DNA of 64,000 nt from Flagellimonas marinaquae (GCF_003992675.1 NZ_RZMZ01000015.1:434001-498000), one strand, 5' to 3'. Numbered from the stretch's first letter, positions 24,944 to 33,736 are shown. Notes: generated by a model from the sequence alone, not told the origin. Program-made: numbers and translations.

Positions 24944-25470
24944 ATGATAGTACTTTATATCCTTGCGGCCATATTGGCCCTTATAATTTTGTTGGCGGTC
25001 ATTGCGCCCAAGAGCTATAATGTTTCACGATCTATAGAGGTCAACCGTCCCAAGAGTGTTGTTTTCCACTATCTCAAATCTCTCAAAAATCAGGATGAAT
25101 GGTCGCCTTGGGGCAAGCGAGACCCTAACATGGTAAAAAGCTTTGTAGGTACCGATGGCGAAGTAGGCGCTGTTAGCAGTTGGAAAGGCAACAAGGATGT
25201 TGGGGAAGGAGAGCAGGAGTTAACCCGAATAGTGGATGGTGAACGTATCGAATCCGAGCTTCGGTTTCTCAAGCCTTTTAAATCTACCTCCGACGCCTAT
25301 ATGGAGACCAAAACGGTGGATGCCGATACAACTCAGGTAATGTGGGGCTTTTCCGGAAAAATAAATTTCCCATGAGCATTATGATGCTTTTTATGAGCAT
25401 GGATAAAATGGTAGGAAGAGATTTTGAAGAGGGACTTACAAGTTTGAAGGAAATTCTAGAAAACCAATAA
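24944..25470 (+). pseudogene. SRPBCC family protein split by a -1 frameshift (possible recoding or indel)
   Basis: Frame one (24944-25375) encodes an N-terminal membrane helix (VLYILAAILALIILLAVIAP) and most of a START/SRPBCC fold (YNVSRSIEVNRPKSVVFHYL, EWSPWGKRDPNM). It stops at TGA 25373-25375 inside the segment GFSGKINFP. The -1 frame continues seamlessly with FPMSIMMLFM and DKMVGRDFEEGLTSLKEILE to TAA 25468-25470, which is exactly the C-terminus expected of the family. VOC starts 2 bp later. The heptamer A-AAT-TTC (25363-25369) sits just before the stop and has the X-XXY-YYZ form of a slippery site. A lost base (natural or assembly) is equally possible. Confidence 0.8.
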
Positions 25471-25472
25471 TT

Positions 25473-25853
25473 ATGACACGAAATATGGTAGGCTGGTTCG
25501 AGATTCCCGTAACGGATATGGAACGGGCCAAAACATTTTACGAAACGGTTTTTCAAGTGAAGATCGAACTGCAGGATTTTGGTGGCACCAAAATGGGCTG
25601 GTTTCCATCGGATATGGACAAACCCGGAGCTGCGGGTTCACTGATCCAAAATAAAGATTGGTATAAGCCCAGTGATAGTCAAGGAGTTCTGGTCTATTTT
25701 AATAGCTTGGATGTGCAGAACGAATTGGACCGAATCGAGTCCAACGGAGGAAAAATTGTGCAGTCCAAGACCCAGATAAGCCCTGAAATCGGTTTTATGG
25801 CCGTGTTTTTGGATACGGAGGGCAACCGGATTGCTTTGCACTCCAGACAGTAA
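25473..25853 (+). CDS. VOC family protein (glyoxalase/bleomycin-resistance fold)
   Basis: A 126-residue protein of the vicinal oxygen chelate superfamily. The N-terminal MVGWFEIPVTDMERAKTFYETVF contains the paired beta-alpha module, and the C-terminal FMAVFLDTEGNRIALHS contains the metal-ligand strand. The ligand pattern is incomplete (no His in the first motif), so it may not be a metal enzyme. Its ATG follows the TAA of the frameshifted SRPBCC reading frame by two bases, implying coupled translation. Substrate unknown. Confidence 0.88.
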   Translation: MTRNMVGWFEIPVTDMERAKTFYETVFQVKIELQDFGGTKMGWFPSDMDKPGAAGSLIQNKDWYKPSDSQGVLVYFNSLDVQNELDRIESNGGKIVQSKTQISPEIGFMAVFLDTEGNRIALHSRQ

Positions 25854-25858
25854 CGGAA

Positions 25859-27544
25859 CTACTCCACTAATTCCAATAGGGCAATATCATAATCGTTGTC
25901 CAATAGCACCTTTCCATTGGCGACAGTAACCTCTGTTTCGGAATAGGTGTCGTACAGGACTGTGCCATCACCGAAAAAACCTTTGATCCAAAGCGATTTT
26001 TTACCTTTAGGTAAATCCAATCCTACTACCACTTTGTCCCGGTAATCTCCACTGACGTATGTTCTGGAGAAAACATATGGTGATTTGGCCAAACGCTTAT
26101 GTTTTCCCGCTCCAATCGCTGGATGGTTGGCCCTAAATTGTCCCAACTTTTGCCAGTGTTTGTGCACTTTTTGTACCTCAGGAAGACTGTCCAAATCTTC
26201 CCAGTTCATGAACGACCGCAATGTGGCATCTCCTACGGTTCCTTCAATAACTAAACTGCGGGAGGTTTCGTCTCCGTAATACACTTGCGAGGCCCCAGGG
26301 GTCAAGAGGAGCACATTGGCTGCGCGATAGGGTTTTTTCCGCTCTTTGTCATAAGGAGCGCCATCATCATGTGAAGTGAGGTAGTTGAGTACGCTTTTGT
26401 CCTTTAATTTGGTCTGGAGCAGTTTGTTGTATTTTGAAAAAATCGTCTCATAGCTTTTGTCCGCATCGGTTTTCAGTTCAAAATTGATAAGGCTTTTAAA
26501 ACCATAATCAAAGAAATCTACCTTTTTATCCCCAAAATCAAACTCCCGTCCGCCCGAAATTCCGTAGTTGTATACTTCACCTACCATGTAAAACGGGTTG
26601 TCGTCCAAAATTTGATTTGGGTGCTTCTTCTTCCACATTTCAAAGGCATAAGTAGCTTCTTTGTGCAGGTCGGACCAAGCGTTTTCATTGACGTGCTTTA
26701 CGGTGTCCACGCGGAAACCGTCCACCCCTAAATCATTGATGTAATCCGTAAGCCATTTGATAATGTAATAGCGTGGTGCCCTTGGATATCCTGTACGTTC
26801 AAAAAAGAGTTGCAGTTCGTCGAGTTCTTTGCTCAGTCGTCCTTCCTGTTTCCATTTGGCCAAAAGGGCATCGGGCAGTTCCACCGCCTCGTCGGATTCG
26901 GTTAGGATGTCGGGTAAGTTGTCAACTAAGGTACAGGCTGTTGTATTGTCGTAGGTAGTAAACTCGCATGTTGGACCGGTACGCACCCAATCATCTGGCC
27001 ATACAGGGTCTTTTTCCGTAACGGGACCAGTATGGTTAAGCACTACATCCAACAAGATGCGGATACCGTTGTCGTGCGCTGTTTTTACCAGCTCTTCCAA
27101 ATCCTTTTTGGTCCCGAAGTTAGGGTCTATGGACGTCCAATCCTTGGCCCAATAACCGTGATAGCCATAAGTTTTTCCAGTTCCTTCGTCCGTTGCACCA
27201 TGGATTTGTTCCACTATCGGAGTGAACCAAATGGCATTGATGCCCAAATCGGTAAAGTAACCTTCCTTGATTTTTTGTGTGATACCTTGGATGTCACCAC
27301 CTTCAAAACCACGTAAAACACCGGTTTCCTCGGTGCGATCAAAATTTATGTCATTGTTTGGATTGCCATTGTTGAAGCGGTCCGTGAGCAGGAAATAAAC
27401 ATTCGCTCCTTCCCAGACAAAAGGCACCTCTTTTTTAGGGGTTTCCTGTTCAACTACCTGTGTTGCGACTTCAGGGTCTTTTTTAACTTTCTTGCAGCCA
27501 ATAAAAAGGGGTATAGAAAACAAAACAACAAGCAGTTTTTTCAT
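25859..27544 (-). CDS. GH13 alpha-amylase family lipoprotein
   Basis: Exported alpha-glucan hydrolase of glycoside hydrolase family 13, anchored as a lipoprotein (LLVVLFSIPLFIGC, lipobox Cys about residue 17). Region I is ILLDVVLNHTG, region II GFRVDTVKHV with the nucleophile Asp, region III FYMVGEVYN with the acid/base Glu, and region IV YLTSHDDGAP with the transition-state Asp. The barrel starts at GANVYFLLTDRFNNGNPNND, and a C-terminal beta domain follows GDYRDKVVVGLDLPKGK. It is probably a neopullulanase- or amylase-like enzyme. No SusC/SusD pair is next to it, so it stands outside a classical polysaccharide locus. Confidence 0.94.
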   Translation of the reverse strand: MKKLLVVLFSIPLFIGCKKVKKDPEVATQVVEQETPKKEVPFVWEGANVYFLLTDRFNNGNPNNDINFDRTEETGVLRGFEGGDIQGITQKIKEGYFTDLGINAIWFTPIVEQIHGATDEGTGKTYGYHGYWAKDWTSIDPNFGTKKDLEELVKTAHDNGIRILLDVVLNHTGPVTEKDPVWPDDWVRTGPTCEFTTYDNTTACTLVDNLPDILTESDEAVELPDALLAKWKQEGRLSKELDELQLFFERTGYPRAPRYYIIKWLTDYINDLGVDGFRVDTVKHVNENAWSDLHKEATYAFEMWKKKHPNQILDDNPFYMVGEVYNYGISGGREFDFGDKKVDFFDYGFKSLINFELKTDADKSYETIFSKYNKLLQTKLKDKSVLNYLTSHDDGAPYDKERKKPYRAANVLLLTPGASQVYYGDETSRSLVIEGTVGDATLRSFMNWEDLDSLPEVQKVHKHWQKLGQFRANHPAIGAGKHKRLAKSPYVFSRTYVSGDYRDKVVVGLDLPKGKKSLWIKGFFGDGTVLYDTYSETEVTVANGKVLLDNDYDIALLELVE

Positions 27545-27642
27545 GAAATGGGATTTTGTCTAAAGCTATAAAATGCAAGCGTAATTAGAAAATTTATTTA
27601 CGCCGTCCTTAGACTTGCCCAATCGGTTGATAACGTAATCGG

Positions 27643-28425
27643 TTATTGGTTTCGGTTCAGCACTTTGTACTCTTCGTAGCAGCTGGAAATGGCATCCAAA
27701 ATTTGAAGGTCGTTTGCCGTTTTGATAAAGGATTTGGAATAGTTGCAATTGTTGAGGATGTCCTCGATGTCCACTTTTTCAAGTTGCAAAAGTTCGGTCA
27801 GTGTTTCCCGATCAAATTTAGAGGCCAATAGGTCCCTGATATTGTCATCTTCTTTTATTTGCCGCAGCTTGCGCATCTGGCGTGGTTTTTTGCCAAAAAG
27901 GTTCCGCAACAGGTCAGCCGGGTTCAGGATGGCCCCCAATACCTTGGTTACGGCACTGGGGCTCTTGTTTCCAGCCTCATAGCTAGCATTTAGTCCCGAG
28001 ATGCTGTATTGATAGGCATTGTTCACCGGAAGATTCTTTACATCAATTTCCAAATATCCTGTTAGCTGATAGGGTCTCACCACCACCTCTTCCAAGGCGT
28101 AAGCCAACTCGGTGAGGGCGATTTCCGTATTGCCAAAGCGCAACATATCGTTGGTCACCCTTACCTTTTGTGTCTTAAAACCCAAATATGAGAAATACAG
28201 GGTATCATTTACCGCTGCGGGAATGGTAAATTTTCCATCGGGATTGGTGATGGTACCCTTAACTTGGTTCAGGTTCACGACGTGCACGCTTTCCAAGGGA
28301 AATTCCGTTTGGGCATTGATCACCGTCGCGGTAAACTCTTGGATTTCTTGGGCGGCATCGCCTTCAACTTGTGATAGACCGAGCAGCGGGATTAGGGAAC
28401 ATAGTATAAGTAGTACTCTTTTCAT
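27643..28425 (-). CDS. carboxypeptidase-regulatory-like domain protein, exported
   Basis: Signal peptide MKRVLLILCSLIPLLGLSQ, then a CarboxypepD_reg-like beta-sandwich (near residues 30-110: TATVINAQTEFPLESVHVVN, GTITNPDGKFTIPAAVNDTL, YFSYLGFKTQKVRV). A C-terminal helical region with a charged patch follows (FGKKPRQMRKLRQIKEDDNI). The N-terminal domain is like the one in TonB receptors, but no plug or barrel is present and the protein is 260 residues, so it is not a truncated receptor in an obvious way. Its role is unknown; it probably lies in the periplasm. Confidence 0.8.
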   Translation of the reverse strand: MKRVLLILCSLIPLLGLSQVEGDAAQEIQEFTATVINAQTEFPLESVHVVNLNQVKGTITNPDGKFTIPAAVNDTLYFSYLGFKTQKVRVTNDMLRFGNTEIALTELAYALEEVVVRPYQLTGYLEIDVKNLPVNNAYQYSISGLNASYEAGNKSPSAVTKVLGAILNPADLLRNLFGKKPRQMRKLRQIKEDDNIRDLLASKFDRETLTELLQLEKVDIEDILNNCNYSKSFIKTANDLQILDAISSCYEEYKVLNRNQ

Positions 28426-28500
28426 GCAATTTATGGAATGATAAAAATACTAAACAAAGGAAAATAAACAGCAGCGACCTACCTTTTAATATAGAATTAA

Positions 28501-30258
28501 CTAATAAAAGCCTTGTCTTTTCTTGCCTCCTTTTTTGCTGTATCCTCCTTTTTTCCCTCCTTTAAAAGACTTGTTGCCTCCCTTTCTGTGGCCACCACTG
28601 CCTCCTTTTCGGCCACGACGCTTTTTACCGCCTTTGCCACCGCCTCCGCCTGGGCTTATGGAGACCTCTACATTGATAAAACGGCCGTCTATCTTAAACT
28701 CAGTAAAGGTTTGAAGAATCAACTCTGTAAGTTGGGCATCCGAATTAAAGAATGAAAAGGAATCTTTGGTATCCACATTGAAGATGTCCTCTTTTTCTAC
28801 GTTTAAGGTATCACGGAGAAAATCTTTCAAGCTCATCCAGTCGTAGCCATCGCGTTCCCCAACATTGATAAAGTAACGCACGGAGCCTTCCGATGGAATA
28901 TCTCCCTTGTCACTGCCTCCATCCCTACCGGAATCTTGGCTGTTGAGGTCCTTGGTTTTACTGTAATAGTTGTAAAACTGGGTAAACTCTACGGAAACAA
29001 TTTTTTTGATGAGCTCATCACGATCAATACCTTCCAGAACATCGTTGATGGCAGGTAAGTAGCTATCGATCTCTTTGTTTATTTTGGTTTCCTTGATTTT
29101 GTTCGCCAAATGATAAAGCTGGATTTCGCAGATTTCAATTCCATCAGGAATCTTTTTGGCGACGAAGTCTTGCTGTATTTTTTTCTCGATAGCCTTTATT
29201 TTCCGAAGCTCAGAACGGGTAATGATGACCATGGAAATACCGGATTTGCCGGCACGACCTGTACGTCCGCTACGGTGCGTATAGGTTTCGATCTCATCAG
29301 GTAATTGATAGTTGATCACGTGTGTCACATCATCCACATCGATACCTCGGGCAGCAACATCGGTGGCCACCAACATTTGCACTTGCTTTTTCCGAAAAGA
29401 GTTCATTACCAAATCGCGTTGGTTTTGGCTCAAATCGCCATGCAAAGCTCCGGCATTGTAACCATCTTCGATCAATTTTTCGGCCACTCGCTGGGTATCT
29501 CTTTTGGTTCTACAAAAAACCACGGAGAAGATGCCCGGATTGGCATCTGCCAAACGTTTTAGGGCCGCATAACGGTCGCGCCCACCCACTACATAATATT
29601 CATGCTGTACGGTAGAGGCGCCTGCATTTTTGGAACCAACGGTAATTTCTACCGGCTGGTGCATGAACTTTTTGGCAATCGTAGCCACTTCTTTGGGCAT
29701 GGTTGCCGAAAATAGCCATGTAAGCTTTTCCTTTGGGGTGTTCGATAAGATGTCCTTGATGTCTTCATAAAAGCCCATGTTCAGCATTTCATCGGCCTCA
29801 TCAAGCACACAGTAATCGATTTTGGAGATATCGACCATGTTTCGGCCGATCATATCCTTCATACGGCCGGGAGTGGCCACAACGATTTGCGCACCTCTCT
29901 TAATTTGTTTGGCCTGTTCTGTAATGCTGGCACCACCATAAATGGCAACCACATTCAGTCCTTTGATGTATTTGGAGTAGAGCTTTAATTCGTTGGTGAT
30001 CTGCAAGCATAGCTCACGAGTAGGCGATAGTATCAATCCCTGCGTAGTTCTGCTTTCTGCTTGGATCTTTTGGATCATCGGAAATCCAAAAGCAGCGGTT
30101 TTTCCAGTTCCTGTTTGTGCCAGGGCCACCAAATCGGTGTCTTGCTCCAATAAAACTGGGATTGATTTTTCTTGTACTTCAGAGGGGGATTCAAATCCAA
30201 GATCGGAAATAGCATCCAATAGGGGTTGGTTTAACCCCAAGTTTTCAAACTTTGTCAT
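28501..30258 (-). CDS. DEAD-box ATP-dependent RNA helicase with DbpA-type RNA-binding domain
   Basis: ATP-dependent RNA helicase of 585 residues, probably acting in ribosome assembly or RNA decay (DeaD/CsdA/DbpA group). Core motifs are ALAQTGTGKTAAFG (Walker A, near 44-57), PTRELCLQI, ATPGRMKDMI, VLDEADEMLNMGF (DEAD box), FSATMP, VFCRTKRDTQRV, VATDVAARGIDVDDVTHVIN and HRSGRTGRAG. A DbpA-like RNA-binding domain is near 455-545. The tail is Gly/Lys-rich low complexity (GGGGKGGKKRRGRKGGSGG). A 110 bp leader with inverted repeats is upstream. rdgB is on the same strand. Confidence 0.96.
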   Translation of the reverse strand: MTKFENLGLNQPLLDAISDLGFESPSEVQEKSIPVLLEQDTDLVALAQTGTGKTAAFGFPMIQKIQAESRTTQGLILSPTRELCLQITNELKLYSKYIKGLNVVAIYGGASITEQAKQIKRGAQIVVATPGRMKDMIGRNMVDISKIDYCVLDEADEMLNMGFYEDIKDILSNTPKEKLTWLFSATMPKEVATIAKKFMHQPVEITVGSKNAGASTVQHEYYVVGGRDRYAALKRLADANPGIFSVVFCRTKRDTQRVAEKLIEDGYNAGALHGDLSQNQRDLVMNSFRKKQVQMLVATDVAARGIDVDDVTHVINYQLPDEIETYTHRSGRTGRAGKSGISMVIITRSELRKIKAIEKKIQQDFVAKKIPDGIEICEIQLYHLANKIKETKINKEIDSYLPAINDVLEGIDRDELIKKIVSVEFTQFYNYYSKTKDLNSQDSGRDGGSDKGDIPSEGSVRYFINVGERDGYDWMSLKDFLRDTLNVEKEDIFNVDTKDSFSFFNSDAQLTELILQTFTEFKIDGRFINVEVSISPGGGGGKGGKKRRGRKGGSGGHRKGGNKSFKGGKKGGYSKKGGKKRQGFY

Positions 30259-30291
30259 AACGGTGTTTATACCTTAAATCGCAAATATGTT

Positions 30292-30342
30292 GTGTTGCAT
30301 AGAGCGATTTTGTATATAACCCGTTCAAGCCCATCGCAACAC
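30292..30342 (-). promoter_or_regulatory. structured leader of the DEAD-box helicase gene
   Basis: In the predicted 5' UTR, GTGTTGC (30292-30298) and GCGAT (30304-30308) are both complementary to ATCGCAACAC (30333-30342). The two pairings share the GC and so compete or stack. DEAD-box helicase leaders are often long and structured for temperature or RNA-based control; here this is only inferred. Confidence 0.5.
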
Positions 30343-30373
30343 CTTGCCCATACCGGCGGCGTTAATAAAGCGG

Positions 30374-30402
30374 CAAAGGTACACTTATTTTGATCGGTGC
30401 AA
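30374..30402 (-). promoter_or_regulatory. candidate promoter of the DEAD-box helicase gene
   Basis: Minus-strand TTG (30400-30402), an 18 bp spacer and TACCTTTG (30374-30381) match the Bacteroidota TTG/TAnnTTTG promoter. A start near 30370 would give a leader of about 110 nt before the ATG at 30258. Confidence 0.6.
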
Positions 30403-30406
30403 GCTA

Positions 30407-30985
30407 CTACGTCCTCTTTTTTAAAAATTCCACCAATTTTTCAATCGCCCGCCCCCGGTGGCTTATGGCATTTTTGACAGCGGAAGTCAACTCCCCAAAG
30501 GTGTGGTCGTATCCATTGGGCTTAAAAATGGGGTCGTAGCCAAAACCGCCCTTTCCGTGCTTTTCCGAGGTAATTTGTCCTTCTACAATGCCATCAAACG
30601 TATAACTCTCTCCTTTAAGGTTGAGATGGACCACGGTTTTAAAGTGCGCCGAGCGATCAGTGTCACCTTTTAATTCGGACAACAACTTTTCCATATTGTC
30701 CAAAGCATTTTTTTGCTCCCCAGCGTAGCGTGCGGAATACACACCCGGTGCTCCGTTCAATGCGTTGACCAACAATCCGGTATCATCGGAAAAACAGTCC
30801 AAACCAAAGGTTTGGGTCACATAATCCGCCTTTATTTGGGCGTTTTCCTCCAAAGTATCGCCCGTTTCAGGGATTTCCTCCAAACAATTGATGTCCTTTA
30901 ACGACAACAATTCTATATGGTCAGGCAAAAGTTGCTGTACTTCCTTTAATTTGTGATCGTTGTGGGTGGCGAATACTAGTTTCAA
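30407..30985 (-). CDS. rdgB: XTP/dITP diphosphatase (RdgB/HAM1)
   Basis: House-cleaning pyrophosphatase that removes non-canonical purine nucleotides such as XTP and ITP. I take the TTG at 30983-30985 as start, giving 192 residues beginning KLVFATHNDHKLKEVQQLL, which aligns with the usual family N-terminus. A longer reading to 31012 would start inside a -7 box. The diagnostic EETGDTLEENAQIKA, SDDTGLLVNALNGAPGVYSA, GKGGFGYDPIF and FGELTSAVKNAISHRGRA segments are all present. A promoter box TACTTTTG lies at 31010-31017. Confidence 0.95.
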   Translation of the reverse strand: MKLVFATHNDHKLKEVQQLLPDHIELLSLKDINCLEEIPETGDTLEENAQIKADYVTQTFGLDCFSDDTGLLVNALNGAPGVYSARYAGEQKNALDNMEKLLSELKGDTDRSAHFKTVVHLNLKGESYTFDGIVEGQITSEKHGKGGFGYDPIFKPNGYDHTFGELTSAVKNAISHRGRAIEKLVEFLKKRT

Positions 30986-31009
30986 TATAAAAGGGTTCTG
31001 TGTGAGTTT

Positions 31010-31017
31010 CAAAAGTA
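31010..31017 (-). promoter_or_regulatory. candidate -7 box of rdgB
   Basis: Minus-strand TACTTTTG matches TAnnTTTG. Its position means transcription would begin near 31004, which rules out the long TTG start at 31012 and supports the TTG at 30985. A CTG (31037-31039) stands at -33 spacing, one base from TTG. Confidence 0.5.
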
Positions 31018-31041
31018 GTAATTTCGGGCTTTAACCCAGTT

Positions 31042-31497
31042 ATGATGAAATTGAAAGTACCACCGGCTTTGGTGATGTTGATTTTTGGAGGCTTGATGTA
31101 TGTTTCGGACCTATTGTTGCCCGTAGGAGAGTTTGATTTTTTCGGCAAACGCTTGCTGATGTTGTTTTTGTTTGGTCTTGGACTAGTGGTGATCTTGATT
31201 TCCGTCATTCAGTTTTTCATCAACAAGACGACAACAGACCCATTGCACCTCCATAAAAGTAGCAAACTGGTTACCAATGGCATCTATAACTTTACCCGAA
31301 ATCCGATGTACTTGGGAATGTTGTTGTTTTTATTGGCCTTTGGCCTAAAGCTGGGTAATGCCTTCAACACCTTGTTGGCCGCGGGCTTTGTCTCCTACAT
31401 GAACCATTTTCAAATAAAACCCGAGGAGGAAGCCCTCAAAAAACAGTTTGGTCAGGAATATTCAATTTATTGCAAGCTGACACGACGGTGGTTTTAA
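31042..31497 (+). CDS. isoprenylcysteine methyltransferase family (ICMT/PEMT-like) membrane protein
   Basis: A 151-residue integral membrane methyltransferase-like protein. Its C-terminal motif region NGIYNFTRNPMYLGMLLFLL with RNPMYLG is the AdoMet-contacting signature of the ICMT/phospholipid methyltransferase superfamily, and FQIKPEEEALKKQFGQEYSIY is the second signature (E-E-x2-L...Y..Y). N-terminal helices (PALVMLIFGGLMYVSDLLLP, LLMLFLFGLGLVVILISVI) form the membrane part. The methyl acceptor is unknown. It is divergent from rdgB. Confidence 0.9.
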   Translation: MMKLKVPPALVMLIFGGLMYVSDLLLPVGEFDFFGKRLLMLFLFGLGLVVILISVIQFFINKTTTDPLHLHKSSKLVTNGIYNFTRNPMYLGMLLFLLAFGLKLGNAFNTLLAAGFVSYMNHFQIKPEEEALKKQFGQEYSIYCKLTRRWF

Positions 31498-31843
31498 TCA
31501 ACTCTACGGGACAGGGGATAGTAAATAGGAGGCATTTGACAGGACATAAGTTCTAAAATCTAGGCGTCCAACCATCCGTTTTTACTAAATTAATTCGTGA
31601 GCATTAGTGCAATTCCTTTAATTATTGAATTGGAAAAAGGCCTTTCACTTGAACTTGCACTTGCCCTTGAGCTTTATTCCTTTACGGTACCAACTTGCAA
31701 AAAGGTAGGATTTGGGTGCCATTTCGAACAAATCGTAGTGGTTTTTTGATTTATCCGTAAATGTGTAAGGTTTTTGATAAGTTCCGATTATAAGGATGGA
31801 ATTAATGTTTAATTTTACCCTTTAATTTTTTTGAACCCACCCC
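31498..31843. other. intergenic region without a recognisable gene
   Basis: About 346 bp between the ICMT-like gene and serBA. It holds no convincing ORF, no tRNA and no strong hairpin. Sequence is A+T-rich with a run of ACTTG words near 31649-31668. TTTAATTTTACCC near 31808 resembles a weak -7 box for the downstream gene. The size suggests a long leader or a small RNA, but nothing specific can be called. Confidence 0.5.
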
Positions 31844-33736
31844 ATGGTACACACTGGACGCAAATATGTGTTCGATTTTGATAGCACGCTCACACGTGTT
31901 GAGGCGTTGGATGTTTTGGCGGAAATGACCCTGCAAGGCAATCCGAAAAGGGAGGAAATTGTATCGGAAATCCAAAAAATCACCAATTTGGGGATTGATG
32001 GCGATATTTCTTTCACGGAGTCGCTGGAGCGAAGAATCCGTTTGCTGAGTGCCAATAAGAGCGACTTGGAGGATTTGGTAAAGGAACTCCGTCAGAAAAT
32101 ATCCAAATCGATTGAAGCCAATAAACAGTTTTTTCATGAGTTCTCGGACGATATTTATGTGATATCCTGTGGCTTCAAGGAATTTATCGATCCCATTGTG
32201 GAAGAATATAATATTCCATCGGAAAGGGTCTATGCCAATACCTTTAAGTTTGATACGGAGGGGAACATTATCGGTTTTGATGAGACCAATGTTCTGGCCG
32301 CCCATAATGGAAAAATAGAATGTTTGAAGAATCTGGATTTGGATGGCGAGGTCCAGGTGATTGGCGACGGTTACAGCGATTATGTGATGCGCGAGGCCGG
32401 AATAGCCCATAAATTTTTCGCCTACACTGAAAATGTGCATCGGGAAAAGGCGGCAAACAATGCCGACCACGTTGCACCGAACCTAGATGAATTTTTATTT
32501 GTGAACGATTTGCCAAGAAACTTATCATACCCCAAGAACAGAATTAAGATCCTTTTGTTGGAAAATGTGCACCCCGCTGCCTTTGAAAATCTCTCGGAGG
32601 AAGGCTTTTCCGTAGAGTTGATCAAGACCAGCCTTTCCGAGGATGAACTCATTGAACGAATCAAGGGAGTCCATGTACTGGGCATCCGTTCCAAAACGCA
32701 GGTGACCCAAAAAGTGTTGGACGCTGCCGATAAATTATTGGTTGTTGGAGCCTTTTGTATCGGCACCACCCAAATCGATTTGGAATACAGTAAAAAGAAA
32801 GGCGTTGTGGTGTTCAATGCACCTTACAGCAACACACGTTCGGTTGTGGAATTGGCCGTGGGACAAACCATTATGCTCATGCGAAGCATTTTTCCACGTA
32901 GTACCGAAATCCATAACGGCGAATGGAACAAGACCGCCGCTGGTTCGCAAGAAGTACGTGGAAAGAATCTCGGAATCGTTGGCTACGGAAATATAGGCAA
33001 GCAAATGTCCGTTTTGGCCGAAGCTATGGGGATGAAAGTATATTATTACGATGTAAATGACCAATTGGCTTTGGGGAATGCCGTAAAATGCGACACCTTG
33101 GAAGACTTGTTGAGCGTTTCCGATGTGGTGACCTTGCATGTGGACGATAATAAAGCCAACAAAAACTTCATAGGGGAACGCGAAATCAACCAAATGAGGG
33201 ATGGCGCCAAGCTCATTAATCTATCTAGGGGATTTGTGGTGGATATTGACGCTTTGACCAATGCTTTGAAAAGTGGGAAGTTAGGTGGAGCGGCCATCGA
33301 TGTATATCCATCGGAGCCCAAGAGCAATGGACCCTTTGAAACTCCGTTGCAAGGACTGCCCAACGTGATTTTAACCCCCCATATTGGAGGAAGTACCGAG
33401 GAGGCACAGCGTGACATTGCCGAATTTGTACCAAACAAAATCATGGATTACATCAACACGGGAAACACCGTGGACTCCGTGAATTTCCCCAATATTCGAT
33501 TGCCCAAACAGAATAAGGCGCATCGATTTTTACATATTCACCGAAACGTACCGGGCATTATGGCCAAAATCAACGAGATATTGGCGCAGTATGGTCTCAA
33601 TATTTCAGGTCAATACCTATCGACCGACAGCGAGGTGGGCTATGTGATTACCGATTTGGACAAGGAGTACGACAAAGACGTGATCAAGGCGTTGAAGAAA
33701 ATCGAGAACACCATTAAGTTTAGGGTGCTTTATTAA
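31844..33736 (+). CDS. serA: bifunctional phosphoserine phosphatase / D-3-phosphoglycerate dehydrogenase (SerB-SerA fusion)
   Basis: A 630-residue fusion. Residues about 1-205 are a HAD phosphoserine phosphatase: motif I VFDFDSTLT (nucleophile Asp at 11), motif II VISCGFKEF, Lys in AAHNGKIECL and motif IV VIGDGYSDYVM. Residues about 228-540 are SerA: the NAD-binding LGIVGYGNIGKQM near 384-396, LINLSRGFVVD (catalytic Arg) and TPHIGGSTEEAQ (catalytic His). An ACT-like domain closes the protein (HRNVPGIMAKINEILAQYGL and after), the usual site of serine feedback. It joins the first and last steps of serine synthesis; SerC, the middle step, is not in the window. Known architecture in some Bacteroidota. 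Confidence 0.93.
   Translation: MVHTGRKYVFDFDSTLTRVEALDVLAEMTLQGNPKREEIVSEIQKITNLGIDGDISFTESLERRIRLLSANKSDLEDLVKELRQKISKSIEANKQFFHEFSDDIYVISCGFKEFIDPIVEEYNIPSERVYANTFKFDTEGNIIGFDETNVLAAHNGKIECLKNLDLDGEVQVIGDGYSDYVMREAGIAHKFFAYTENVHREKAANNADHVAPNLDEFLFVNDLPRNLSYPKNRIKILLLENVHPAAFENLSEEGFSVELIKTSLSEDELIERIKGVHVLGIRSKTQVTQKVLDAADKLLVVGAFCIGTTQIDLEYSKKKGVVVFNAPYSNTRSVVELAVGQTIMLMRSIFPRSTEIHNGEWNKTAAGSQEVRGKNLGIVGYGNIGKQMSVLAEAMGMKVYYYDVNDQLALGNAVKCDTLEDLLSVSDVVTLHVDDNKANKNFIGEREINQMRDGAKLINLSRGFVVDIDALTNALKSGKLGGAAIDVYPSEPKSNGPFETPLQGLPNVILTPHIGGSTEEAQRDIAEFVPNKIMDYINTGNTVDSVNFPNIRLPKQNKAHRFLHIHRNVPGIMAKINEILAQYGLNISGQYLSTDSEVGYVITDLDKEYDKDVIKALKKIENTIKFRVLY

Noticed and set aside
31802..32470. 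222-residue minus-strand ORF over the SerB part of the fusion
   Set aside because: Antisense to the strongly conserved phosphatase motifs; no family resemblance.
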